From Gnetum montanum (taxonomy: Eukaryota; Streptophyta; Gnetopsida; Gnetales; Gnetaceae), in the NCBI GenBank assembly GCA_015680685.1, contig MNCI01010836.1, positions 134,687 through 180,112 of the forward strand: a stretch of 45,426 nucleotides of DNA, given 5' to 3'. The translations under genes and the position numbers were made by a program. The notes beneath the pieces were generated by a model. The model made no database searches, had not been told where the DNA came from, and saw only the letters and a list, made by a program, of their open reading frames with translations. Shown piece by piece: positions 1 through 10,516 of the stretch. Each line of letters opens with the position of its first letter. Position 1 is the first letter of the stretch.

Positions 1-1089
1 GAGAATGTCATTTGGAACAATAGTTAAAGTCTTAACCACAAGAATTTACCAAAAAAGAAAACAATGCATCAACCAAAATATATACACTAATGATACAACC
101 GGAAATGAGGTGAACAATGGAGAGAAGGATGGAGAGAAGAGAAATGGAATGGAATCCCAAGAACAAGGTGGTGTACAGCCCCTTGTGTGTTTTATGATTA
201 ATGTGACTTGGCAAATCTCATTCCAACTCTAGCCTAAAACCAACCACATCCAGTGACTTCGCATCAACACATTCGAATAAACCATCCACTTGGGCAACAA
301 GAATGCATGCTCCAAGAGCCACCACCATTATGATGAAATAAAGAAGAGAATGGGAAGCGAGAAGGGCCTTAGTTAGAGGGAACACTTTTGGTTCCATAAC
401 TAGTGCTTGTAGCCCAATTTTATTCATCTAAGGGGTGTGCTTTGAATTCTCACTTAGTTTTCTTTTTTTGTGTTTTTATGCATAAGACCACACCATGAAC
501 TTCTTATTTTTATTGTCTCAGCTTTCGATAATTGGGTAACATTGGAACAACAAGAAAACTGAAGAAGAAACATTCAAACACCAAAGAGAATGACCAACAC
601 AAAAGCATCAAGTTCCCTTGAAGTCACACCCTTTTCAATCCTTGAGTCCTTCCTTAGTTTGAGAAATACCCAATCACCGATTCATTAAAGTTCTTATTAG
701 AAGGGGCCTGTACATTTCCAAGCCAAGAGAAACCATAGAAATTGGTGGATGGATGGATGAAGTAGTCTCATTGTCTACCATATCAAAAGAAACATACCTT
801 AGTATCAACATTGTGACTTAAAGGTAAACCAAACATTACCAATCAATATGAAAATAGTTCATACCATCATGAAGAATGCTTATTATGGGACAAACTTACA
901 AGGTGGATCACACACACACACACACACAAATTGGAAAAGTATAATGATGATGTAAAACAAAAATGAGAAAAGTTAAGGAAATTTGTAAAACAAAAATTAG
1001 AAAAGTTAAAGAAATTTGCAAAAAAAAAATGTGTAAAAAAAAAATGTTGTAGAAAAAAACTTAAAATAACTAAGGGCCCCATATGATTA
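1..1089 (-). other. Post-pol 3' non-coding region of element A
   Basis: Sequence between the end of pol and the missing 3' LTR. It matches element B at about 8640-9715 and, in the opposite orientation, C at about 21884-22920 and D at about 37541-38590. It contains a CA microsatellite at about 907-928 and A-rich repeats of a TTTTACA-like motif at about 950-1060. Minus-strand frames at 32-427 give hydrophobic peptides that recur in the other copies, but no frame is open throughout, so no gene is called. Confidence 0.7.
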
Positions 1090-1317
1090 GCATAGGTGGC
1101 CATCTCCCCCATGACTGAGTTGTAAGGGAGAGATCCAAAATAATGAGTGTCTGTTTGAATTTTGTAAAAGTGCCCAAATTCTCCCAATTGATGATCTTAG
1201 ATTGAGGGATGGAAGTTGGCAACGCTCATATTCCAATGTGTCTATGCCTTCGTTGTTGGCATGGGTTTCCTCAGTTCGTTCCATGCACATGTTTCTACTC
1301 CTTCGAGTAGTTGTCAA
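1090..1317 (-). pseudogene. Pol C-terminal tail of element A, fused to the protease linker by an internal deletion
   Basis: The peptide ends in FWISPLQLSHGGDGHLC, the same ending that follows integrase in element C (about 21830-21883). Here it is preceded not by integrase but by the linker that follows protease (QLPSLNLRSSIG, compare QLSSLNLKNINW in C at about 19210-19250). The junction lies near 1150-1153 and is the same in B and D. The segment has no domain that could act alone. Confidence 0.8.
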
Positions 1318-1800
1318 TCACAAGGTGTCTACTACTTCTTGTGTGGTTGCTACATACAAGCATCTTTGGTTCAAAGTTTCTTGGGCACACCTATCACATG
1401 GAGGTATTTCCTCCATGTCATCACCCGATAAATCACTATATGTGACGCATGGAACTTTCCTCTTCTTGATCTTTCCACATATGTTTATCTTAGAGATTTC
1501 TAAGGAAAGATCGCAGATCCTAAGGCAAGCATCTATTGTGCTTAGCCATGCCCTTCCCATTATAATTGGGAAGTACCTTTCATTTTTGTAAACTTCAATC
1601 ACCAGGAAATCAGCTGGGTAAGACCAACCACACATAGTGGTGATGATGTCCTCAACCAATCCCAAGGGAATGATGATAGACTGGTCTGCCAACTCTAGTT
1701 GAATGTTGCTCTTCTTAAGTTGGGGCAGGTTCCAAGTGTGATACATCTCTCATGAAATTAAGTTAACTCCGGAACCTGAGTCAAGAAAATCCCTATGTGG
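1318..1800 (-). pseudogene. Retroviral-type aspartic protease region of element A
   Basis: Minus-strand reading gives the active-site motif DSGSGVNLIS at about 1758-1782, then LPQLKKSNIQLELADQ, IPLGLVEDIITT, ADFLVIEV and the FPIIMGRAWLSTIDA block typical of plant Ty3 proteases. The catalytic Asp-Ser-Gly (1774-1782) is intact. A TGA stop replaces a Gln codon directly after LIS, where element C reads LISQEMY, so the frame is broken next to the active site. In life this domain would cleave the Gag-Pol polyprotein. Close homologues are at 9974-10440 (B), 18560-19000 (C) and 36955-37209 (D). Confidence 0.85.
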
Positions 1801-1949
1801 TTTATTTCCAGTGATCTGCAAATAGATTAAGGGACTTGTAGGGTCAGTTAGTTTCCTGGCAAGGTGGCCCACCTTGATCTAGTCAGTTATGGTATGCATT
1901 AACATAACCGTATGCATTACGCTTTGTTGTACTAAAGGGTGCTCCGAAG

Positions 1950-3410
1950 TGTTAGATGGTGATGGAGGAGTGTACATGGCCCTAACAACTTGTTGTTGCG
2001 AGAGTTTTTCTGGGCTTTTGGTTCTGAAGTAAGGTCTTCTCTTTTTACAGTTATTAGAACTAGCAGCAAGCTTGATATTTATAGCTCTCGCAGCTTGATG
2101 TTGCTACAGTTGAGGAGGAAGTTCCCCTTACATTGTTGGAGCAGGAGGTGTTATGGGAACTACTTGTGGTGGAAGAGGTGCAGATGGATTAGGAGGATGG
2201 AATGAGTGTGAGATATCTCCCGAAGGAGAAGGAGTCCTTCTGAAGTACTCTCGAACTTGGTAGTGATGGTTGGGGGTTGAGTGACTCAGAGTCACTTGGA
2301 GAAATCGACTGTTGCACATAATATCCATAAGGATCAGGCTGCCGGTAAGGGTACTGTTGTGTTGGCGGTGGCATCCCCTATGACTGTGGGTATTGCCATT
2401 AATGATGCTATTCAATGGTTTGTGGTGGAGTTCCACTTTGATAATATGTTAAGGGTTGGTGGAACTACCTTGGGTTACCTTGTGGATAAGGTAACTTGCG
2501 AGGTGTTTGTCATTGGTTGAGTCTTGGATTAAGCGCATACACCCAGACTCCTGTAGATGTGAGATGATGGGGCAACATCCCTTAGGATGGTCATAATGGC
2601 AGATCTCACATCCACCATCATCGTCTATGTCCATAGCCACATCGGAGTTAGTAATTTTTCCCTTACCCTTGTTATGTGCAGGGCCTAAATCTCTCCACTT
2701 TTTCTTACCTTTGTCACTACTTTGTTCTACCTTAGAATCTTCTACAATTTTTAAGACAGTTTCAATTTTAGAGTCTAAGGAACTCCATACATCATCTACC
2801 TTAGCTACTATTTCTATTATCAACTTTTGAAGAGGCAAGGTCTTTCTGTTCACCAACTCTTCGAGTGGTGACTCATCCTCTTCATCACAAAACTTCACTC
2901 CCTTCTTTTGAAGGGAGGGATCACAATTGTACTCTTCTACACTTTCCCTTTTACATAGCTCACCCTCTTCATTTGCTACTTGCTCCAACAAGCTACGTAC
3001 TTCATGGGCTCTAAGTTGTGAGAGTCTCCCTTGGGCATAAGTCCCAAAGGTTCTTCTAGTTTCATTCCTTAGCCCATCCACGATGTGACAAAGTTGATTC
3101 CACTAAGCGTACCCATGGCCCAGGCAACGATGTAACAATGTGTAATAGTGGGCCATGGTAGCATCAAAGGGTTCATGTGTACCTTGCTTCTAGCCTTGGA
3201 TTTGCTTACGCAAATTGAACACTTTGGAGTACGTTTGATACTTTTCATTGAACAGTTCTAGCATCGTACTTCACCTCCTGATGGTTTTCGGTTCTAAGGA
3301 CTAGTACCAGCTCTCTGCTTATTTGGTGAGTGTCCTTGAGAACAACTTAAGTTTTTTCCACTCATTTTCTATATTCTGTAAGGCATAGGCATCGTGCAAT
3401 GCTTGTAAAT
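1950..3410 (-). pseudogene. Gag of element A, 5'-truncated
   Basis: The right part (about 3060-3410) is the end of a Retrotrans_gag core (ELFNEKYQTYSKVFNL in the minus frame, with stops). An open stretch at 2449-3081 follows, with RLSQLRAHEVRSLLEQVANE, an acidic segment and a basic segment. A zinc knuckle CEICHYDHPKGCCP (about 2570-2612) has the spacing C-x2-C-x3-H-x4-C. A Pro/Gln-rich stretch (about 2128-2436) links to protease. Gag would form the virus-like particle and the knuckle bind RNA. The N-terminal half is absent because the element is cut at 3410. Confidence 0.8.
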
Positions 3411-5644
3411 GATATGAAAATATGATATGAAACTACTACGATATGAAACTATGACAAGGTAACTTGTCTTTGATGAAGGGGTAGTGTATTCAAACCAATG
3501 ATGTATGAATCTGTAGGTGGAGAGTTTTGAGCTTTATCTTTTATCTTAAAAGCTAAAATTATGTTTCTAGCTTATAGGGGATTCTAAAAGCCTTCTAGCT
3601 ACTGATTATCCAAGTGCATAGTGGATGGCTCATTTTTCACTACTATTTGTCCTTATCTATGAGATCTTGAATGTCATCCTTTAAATTTATGTAGTTAGCT
3701 ATGTCATGATTGTTACTCTCATGATAATAGTAATACTTTCAATGATCATACCAGTTAGGTACCTTAGGGTTTCCTTCTTATCTTTGAGAAGGATCCATTG
3801 CTATGAGTTGAATATAGTGATAACGTGCTCTTATGTTATTGCAAACTACATTTCTCCTAAGCTGTCTATGCCTAACAAGGTTATTAAGTAGTAGAGAATA
3901 CCTCATGGGTATTTTGGTATATTGATCTCTATTCCTTTGAGGCCTACATTACTAAGGTAGATAAGGAGCAACTAAAGTAGTGTTACTTTGTCCCTTAGAA
4001 AAAGAGGAAACATATTAGGATGTTGGTAGTCCCTTATTTTGTTTTACAACCTTGTTAACTTTATTATGGATTGATAAGAATTCCTAGTTACTGCATTGAA
4101 TGATGAATTCCTCAATATGGCTTGTAGCTAGGAAAGCATCTTTCATAGAATGGAGCTTAGGATAAACCATCCTTTTTTCATATAGTCAATCATTGTCTCC
4201 TTGAAGATGTCTTGTAAATAACATTTCTCTAAATGATAAGGTAGGTTAGTTAACTTTGCTATTTAATAAGAAATGAACTTATCAATGGGTTTATTTGGAG
4301 TTTTTTTAATAGCTACAAAGGACATGACACTATTGTTTTAAGGAACATTAAACTTTGAGTATTCAATGAAAGCCACCAATAGTTTCTCTAGAAAGGTGAT
4401 AGAATCATGAGGTAATAATCTATATCATTCTAGTGCTCTTTCAAAGAAAGAATTGGAGAAACACCTTAGCACAATGTGAGGATAAGAAGCAAGAAGCATG
4501 CATTCATTTTTGAATGTAACCACATGGTTCATGGGATCCCCTATTTCACAATTATACTTTGTAAAGGTTGGTAATGAAACCTATTTATATAGAACTAGTA
4601 TGAGAATAAGACAGCTTACAAGATCACTTAAAAAACTAGATTCATAGAAATGGAAGAGCCTCCTTGCATAACCAATGACTTAGCTACTTTATCTTTAGTA
4701 CATTGAAGATGAAATATAACATCATTAAGTAATGCTAATAGCTATGGATTTTTTCCAAGGAAATGAGGGGTAGACTAGGTTGCAGTAATAGGTGAGGGTG
4801 TCAAAGGAGGATGCATGTATAGAGTGGATCCAAATGCTAAAAAAATGGATATGCCTAATAAAATATAATTACGTGGATATATGGGAAAAGATGATGCATT
4901 ACTAGGTTGGGGAATGCTTAACATGGATGAGGTGATAATAGTAGGCAATGAAATAGTAGAGAACAAATGTATGATGGATTGAGATTGAGGGATGGAATAC
5001 ATAGATATGGGAAATGGGTTAGGGGATTGGAAGAAAGAATGAGGGTTACCCACATTATTAGTAGGGAATAAGTGATAAGGTGGAGAAATGAAGCTAACCA
5101 TGAGGCTAGGGTTAGATGGTCTTATGCTAGGAGGAATAGTTCTAGGTGAAGAGATTTGAGTAGCTTTAACTATGTATAGGATGTGAAAATTGATTAGTTT
5201 TACTAGGTCCTTTAATTGGTGGTTCTTCATCTTCATTCATTTGATGAATATTTTATTCTAATGCTATGCTTCCTCTTTTTTCTCGAACAGTGATGTAAGG
5301 ATCAAGGGGCTAATCTAGGACAACTTCATCCTAGTCTCTTCAATATGCAAGTGTATTCTTTCTTGTATTTTGTCTTGTTCCATAAGAAATTCTATGTTGT
5401 CCTTAGCTTCATCATTATTTATTTTAATGGAATGATCTAAATTTGAAAGGAGAGGAAGATTATTTATCCTCTCATATTCTACTATCAACTTGAACATGCT
5501 TCGCATGAGTAAGAAGCTTAGCTCTTACTTAGCATAGACTATCTTGTAATTCCTTTAGCTTAATCCTTCAAAACATTCCTAGTTTCTTCTCAGATCAATG
5601 AACCTTTGGAGCTTAAAGAATTCTGAATTAGAAGATGATGCCAT
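3411..5644 (-). pseudogene. Gag of a second Ty3-type element (element F), badly decayed
   Basis: A minus-strand ATG at 5642-5644 begins MASSSNSEFFKLQRFIDL. Further on come a Pro/Ser-rich stretch (4775-5236) and a Retrotrans_gag core at about 4380-4560, with IGDPMNHVVTFKNECMLLAS and ALEWYRLLPHDSITFLEKL. At about 3640-3730 is DHCKYYYYHESNNHDIANYI, resembling the YCxYHxxxGHDT...LKxxIxxLI segment that follows gag in many plant Ty3 elements. Stops and frameshifts occur throughout. The sequence is unrelated to the A/B/C/D gag. Protease, RT and integrase are missing: at about 3410 it abuts element A with no LTR between. Confidence 0.7.
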
Positions 5645-5880
5645 GTTTACATGTGGCTTTTAACAATAATTATGACTTCATAGGGCCATTATCAAAGCTT
5701 TGATTTTCCATACAAAAAAGTTTGAACTAAAAATAGAAGATGAGAGTATTTGTTTAGGAAAAACATAGAAGTTATAGGAGAATTGATGTGATGTTAGTAT
5801 TTCAATGTGGTAGACCAGTTAGACTTAAAGAACTTTTATTAACAAGTAGATTCTAGAAATAATGTTAATTTATACAAATG

Positions 5881-5898
5881 GCCCTCCTTTTGGTGCCA
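5881..5898 (-). promoter_or_regulatory. Possible primer-binding site of element F
   Basis: Minus strand reads TGGCACCAAAAGGAGGGC. It starts with TGG, as expected for a site complementary to a tRNA ending in CCA, and lies about 240 nt upstream of the gag ATG at 5644. I did not identify the tRNA. The expected LTR end (CA) would lie just to the right, near ACCACA at about 5909-5914. Confidence 0.4.
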
Positions 5899-6802
5899 AA
5901 AATATATTGTGGTTAGAATCATTGTAAATTTGAGATTTAGAATTATCTTACATGAAATATGCTAAGCATCCTACTACCACTAAACAGTCCATAGGAATAA
6001 ATCTCTAAATAGAAAGAGGACTTGTATATCATTAAAAATCCCAACAATGTGAGGCAGTTTTCTTTCCTAAACATGAGCTAATAATAAGCAAAAAAGAATG
6101 TGTAGAATAGATAATAGAAGCAGAAGAGACACAATGAGACAAAAAGAGTATGTGTGTGATGCAATGTGAAAAATGTTACACAAAATGAGATCTATGAAGA
6201 AACAAAACATACATAGCCAGACAAGGAAAATCATAAAATAGAGTTGAATATATATAATAAACCAAAGAAAAAAATCATATTCCTAAGTTACAAGGATAGC
6301 GAAACAAATTTATTGTAACACTAATATAAATTAAGAAAGAAAAGCTTAAGTTTAAGAAAATAGGATAATTGAGAAGGAACTTGGAAAAATATAGTAATGA
6401 TTCTTTAAAATGAAATAAGGGAATTAGTATTGGCTAATGAGAAGCTATGTTACATCATCTTTCTTTCTCTCTAATACATGTGCTTGACGAAAATCTTGAC
6501 TAGGAAAGAATTACAATAGATTGGAACTAGCAAAACATGAAGAAAAGGGATTAAACATATATGTACGTGAATCTGGATTAAATGAGATTCTTTGTGTTTT
6601 AGGTAGACAACACAAAGAGGATAGAATGTACTAGTAGACTGGAAAAAAGGGAATCAAAGAAATTTGAAATGTTAAAAAACACATAGAGATCCTGATGTGT
6701 AGGGTAGTAATTTCATAAAGAATTGTTGTTGTGAAAGAGCTTTCTCTTCATTCAAAGATTGAGCAAGTGTGATCTTCTATCTTTAGCAATGATTACTTAT
6801 TG
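5899..6802 (-). other. Probable 5' LTR or leader of element F, boundaries unresolved
   Basis: AT-rich non-coding sequence between the possible F primer-binding site and the insertion point of element B. If the PBS call is right, most of this is F's 5' LTR. No second LTR copy is in the window to prove it, since the other end of F was lost at 3410. No coding frame was recognised. Confidence 0.35.
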
Positions 6803-6807
6803 GTATC
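6803..6807. repeat. Target-site duplication of element B, left copy (GTATC)
   Basis: GTATC directly left of the LTR end TGATGAG. It is repeated exactly at 14143-14147 directly after the right LTR. Confidence 0.92.
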
Positions 6808-7806
6808 TGATGAGTGGTGAGGTACCCCTACACTCAACCATAAGAAACGAGCATAGCACGTGTGATCCAGTCGAACTCTGCAGACTAAGTGCCTACACGC
6901 CCCATGGAACACTTGGGGTTAATCATTCGTTGTCTTCCCAGACTTACTTGTGGTTGTCATGGTGTATGGTTAAATAAGTTCAAGGTATATGATTTTTATG
7001 TTCTTTTATGTTTTATGTGTTCTATGCTAAAGGGGTGAAGGGTTGAGAAACTAACTAACTCTAACTAATGACTAAGTCTAAATTAACTAGTGTCAGCATC
7101 TGTTCCCACTTACTGTACACACCTTGAACTATGCAACCGCGGCTACCAAATGCTAATCATTACTGGGATCACCACGCGTAACGCACATGCTCGAAGTGGT
7201 CGTACTGAGGCACTTAACTAGCCTAAGCGTAATGAGCATCCATTCCTTGACTAGCCGTACACATCCTTAGATGCTCATAATCAAGTCGTACTCATTATGC
7301 ATTGTAGAAGTTGAGGATGAGAGAATCTAATCACGATGAGTAGCCAATTCCTTGATTAGTCGTACACATCCGTAAATTCTCATAATCAAGTCATATTCAT
7401 GCCACGCTACTACAGGGTAATAAATAACAAGTAAGAAATAAGATGTAATAAATCCTATTCCATTCACTGCAAGGTTTATCCACAAATCTCATATTTATTG
7501 CTGTACACAACTTGCGTTCAGGTACAATGTTGCTTGAATAAAGATCCATTCACTTGGGGATTCCTATTGCGAGCACATGGAAAATATTCTATCTCTGGAG
7601 TGATCAATCTGCTAGAGTTTCCCTACTTCTAGCCTAGGATGGGAAATAAGGGGAGTGCCACCTCTTATTTATAGATTTGTCTACAGACTGTGATATTGTG
7701 TACGTGACATCGCAGGGGACGATGCGATATCATGTATGCGATATCACATGAGATGCGATATCACAACATACATGATATCACAGCTCGTGTGAATCGTGTC
7801 TCATCA
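6808..7806 (-). repeat. 3' LTR of element B
   Basis: 999 bp, plus-strand ends TGATGAG...CTCATCA. It matches 13198-14142 along its length. It carries the TATA sequence TATAAATAAG on the minus strand (7664-7673) and a U3 of degenerate GATATC palindromes at about 7690-7795, where many CG pairs have become TG or CA. It is longer than its partner because it retains about 22 bp near 7110-7135 and extra palindrome units. The two LTRs differ at many sites, so the insertion is old. Confidence 0.92.
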
Positions 7807-7815
7807 TACCCCCAT
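7807..7815 (-). promoter_or_regulatory. Polypurine tract of element B
   Basis: Minus strand reads ATGGGGGTA immediately before the 3' LTR. The same string precedes the 3' LTR of D (39379-39387), and C has ATGGAGGTA (23728-23736). This would be the plus-strand priming site in reverse transcription. Confidence 0.8.
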
Positions 7816-9690
7816 GATTGAATGAAAACTCATCCTCAAGTTCCTTACAAAATATTGGGAAGCTATGGAATTATTGAGGGGAATGGAACTAATGGGATGA
7901 CATGTGAATAGATCATCATTACAAGACTTGACAAAACTCATGTTCATGACAATAAGGGTGAACACCTTATTACAATGACATCAGGCCTTTGTTGATAGTT
8001 GAGAAAGAGAGAGAGAAAGAAAGAAGTGTTGTTGCTGCCAATGCCAAGATTGAACCTTCGTTGTCAATTTGTAAGCGTGTCATCGATCTTGCTCCTTGCA
8101 TAGCCATTTCCAGCACCACTCCATTCCAAGTGTTCCCTCCAAATCCAATTTCGTTGTTGTATGATTACCATCTGCACACACAACACAATCATATATTAGC
8201 AAGGGTAAATGAATCATCATGTAATTAATACCTTTCTTTGATGTAGGTCCATTGGTTAGGTTTTGGTATGGCTAATATTGACCTGGGAATATATTAATGA
8301 TGACTACCGAAGGTGTAGGGGTTAGGAAGAAAATCAAACATTTCGAGGCTGGGAGAAAATCGAAGAAATTGGGCCCTGTACCCCCATGACTAATCGCAAA
8401 CCTTTGGTAGTGTTAGAATGGAGAAAGGAGAGGAGTAAGAAAGATAGATAAAAAGGAACAACTATGGAATCGATGAAATGGATGTCAAGATGAAAATGAA
8501 CACAATAAAATTAATTGCAAAATTTTAGGGGAATGAATTTAAATAATGCTCCAAATAGGAATGTCAGTGGGTCCTCCCCAAAGCAGGCTCATGCTTGTAA
8601 TGTCTTGACAAGCCCACATTCAAAGAGTCCATAGGCTCTAGAAATGTAATTTGAAACAAGAGTTAAAGTCTTAACCGCAAGAATTTACCAAAAAATAAAG
8701 CAATGCATCAACCAAAATATACACTAATGATACAACCGGCAATGAGGTGAACAATGGAGAGAAGGGTGGAGAGAAGAGGATGGAATGGAATCCCAAGAAC
8801 AAGGTGGTGTATAGTCCTTTGTGTGTTTTATGATTAATGTGACTTGGCAAGTCTCATTCCAACTCCGGTCTCAAACCAACCACATCCAGTGACTTCGCAT
8901 CAATGCATTCAGCCGAACCATCCTCTTGAAGTAATAAGAATGCTTCCTCCAAAAGCCACCACCATTTTGATGAAACAAAGAAGAGAATGGGAAGCGAGAA
9001 GGACCTTAGTTAGAGGGCATACTTTGGTTCCATAACCAGTTTTTGTAGCCCAAGTTATTTCTTCTAAGGGGTGTGCTTTGAATTCTCACATTCTTTTTGT
9101 ATTTTTATGCGTGAGAACCACACCATGCAAAGACTTGATTATTTTTATTGTCTCAGCTTCTGATAATTTGGGTAACATCGGAACTACGGGAGAACTCAAG
9201 GAGAAAACATCCAAGCACCCAAGAGAATGGTCAACATAAATGCATCAATTTCCCTTGAAGTCACACCCTTTTCAATCCATGAGTCCTTCCTTAGGTTGAG
9301 AAATGGCCAGTCACCGATTCGTTAAAGTTCTTATTAGAAGGGGACTGTACATTTCCAAGCCAAGAGAGACCATATAAATTGGTGGATGGATGGGTGAAGT
9401 GATCTCATTGCCTACCATATCAAAAGAAACATACCTTAGTATCAACATTGTGACTTAAAGGTAAAAGCCAAACATTAGCAATCAACATGAAAATAGTTCA
9501 TACCATCATTCCGAACACTTATTGGGTGACAAACTTACATGGTGGAACACATGCACACATACACACACAAATGAAAAAGTATAACGATGTTGTAAAACAA
9601 AAACAAGAAAAGTTAAAGAAAGTTGTAAAACAAAAATGTGTAAGACAAAAATGTGAAAAAAAAATGTGTAAAAAAAACGTTGTAAAATAA
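7816..9690 (-). other. Post-pol 3' non-coding region of element B
   Basis: About 1.9 kb homologous to the corresponding regions of A, C and D. The TTTTACA-rich stretch is at about 9550-9690. A minus-strand peptide LSIVHLIAGCIISVYF (about 8700-8800) recurs in A and D with one or two changes, but stops break the frame. No gene is called. Confidence 0.75.
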
Positions 9691-9955
9691 AAATTGAAAA
9701 ATAACTGAGGGCCCTATATGATTAGCATAGCTGGCCATCTCCCCCATGACTAAGTTGTAAGGGAGAGATCCAAAATAATGAGCACCTATTTGAATTTCTA
9801 AGAAGTGTCCAACTTCTCCCAATTGATGATATTAAACTAAAGGGTGGAAGTTGGCGATGCTCATATTTCAATGTGTCTATGCCTTTGTTATTGGCATGGT
9901 TTGTATCCTTAGTTTTTTCTATGCATATTTGTTTACTCTTTCGAGTAGCTATCAT
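9691..9955 (-). pseudogene. Pol tail of element B with the shared deletion junction
   Basis: The minus-strand peptide contains EHRQLPPFSLISSIGRSW then ends FWISPLQLSHGGDGQLC, the same fusion as in A and D. The junction lies near 9785-9790, where the post-protease linker meets the sequence that in C follows integrase. Confidence 0.8.
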
Positions 9956-9973
9956 CCATGGGGTGTCTACTAC

Positions 9974-10440
9974 TTATTGTGTGGTTGCTACATACAGGCA
10001 TCTTTGTTGCAAAGTTTTAAGGGCACACCTATTACATGAAGGCATTTCCTCCATGTCATCACCCGATGAATCATTGTATGTGATGCATGGAACTTTCCTC
10101 TTCTCGATCTTTCCATAAATGTTTATCTTAGAGATTTCCAAGGAAATATTGTAGATCCTAAGACATGCATCTACTGTACTAAGCCATGTCCATCCCATTA
10201 TAATCGGGAAGTCCCCTTCGTTGTTGTTTACTTCAATCACCAAGAAGCCAACTAGGTAGGACTAGCCACACATAGTGGTAATGATGTCCTCCACCAATCC
10301 CAAGGGAATGGTGATGGACTGGTCTACCAACTCTAGTTGTATGTTTCTCTTCTTGAGTTGTGGTAGGTTCCATGCATGATACATCTCTTGTGAAATTAAG
10401 TTGACTCTAGAACCTGAGTCAAGAAGAGCCCTATGTGGTT
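9974..10440 (-). pseudogene. Aspartic protease region of element B
   Basis: Minus strand: DSGSRVNLIS near 10400-10430, then EMYHAWNLPQLKKRNIQLEL, IPLGLVEDIITTMCG, FLVIEVNNNEGDFPIIMG and WLSTVDACLR. The Asp-Ser-Gly active site is kept. At least two stops occur where A reads CGWSYPADF. Same role and same decay pattern as the protease of A. Confidence 0.8.
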
Positions 10441-10516
10441 CATTTCCAGTGACTTGAAGGTAGATTAAGGGACTCCCAAGATCATTTAGTTTCCTGGAAA
10501 GGTGGCCTATCTTGAT

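Larger units (their letters stand above)
1..3410 (-). mobile_element. Element A: truncated non-autonomous Athila-like LTR retrotransposon
   Basis: Read on the minus strand this holds, in order, gag (right), protease, a short pol tail and a long 3' non-coding region that runs out of the window on the left. It aligns along its whole length with element B (about 8640-12055) and shares B's internal deletion of RT, RNase H and integrase. Its 3' LTR would lie left of the window. Its 5' part (gag start, PBS and 5' LTR) is missing, because similarity to B stops abruptly near 3410 inside gag. Assignment to the Athila/Tat side of Ty3 rests on gag, protease and the family PBS; the exact clade is inferred. 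Confidence 0.85.

Noticed and set aside
907-928. CA-dinucleotide repeat considered as a regulatory or Z-DNA element
   Set aside because: An ordinary microsatellite inside a decayed transposon. B carries a shorter version at about 9550-9568.
7700-7795. Repeated palindromes considered as a CRISPR-like or satellite array
   Set aside because: Units vary in spacing with no unique spacers, and the array is confined to LTR U3 regions of a plant retrotransposon.
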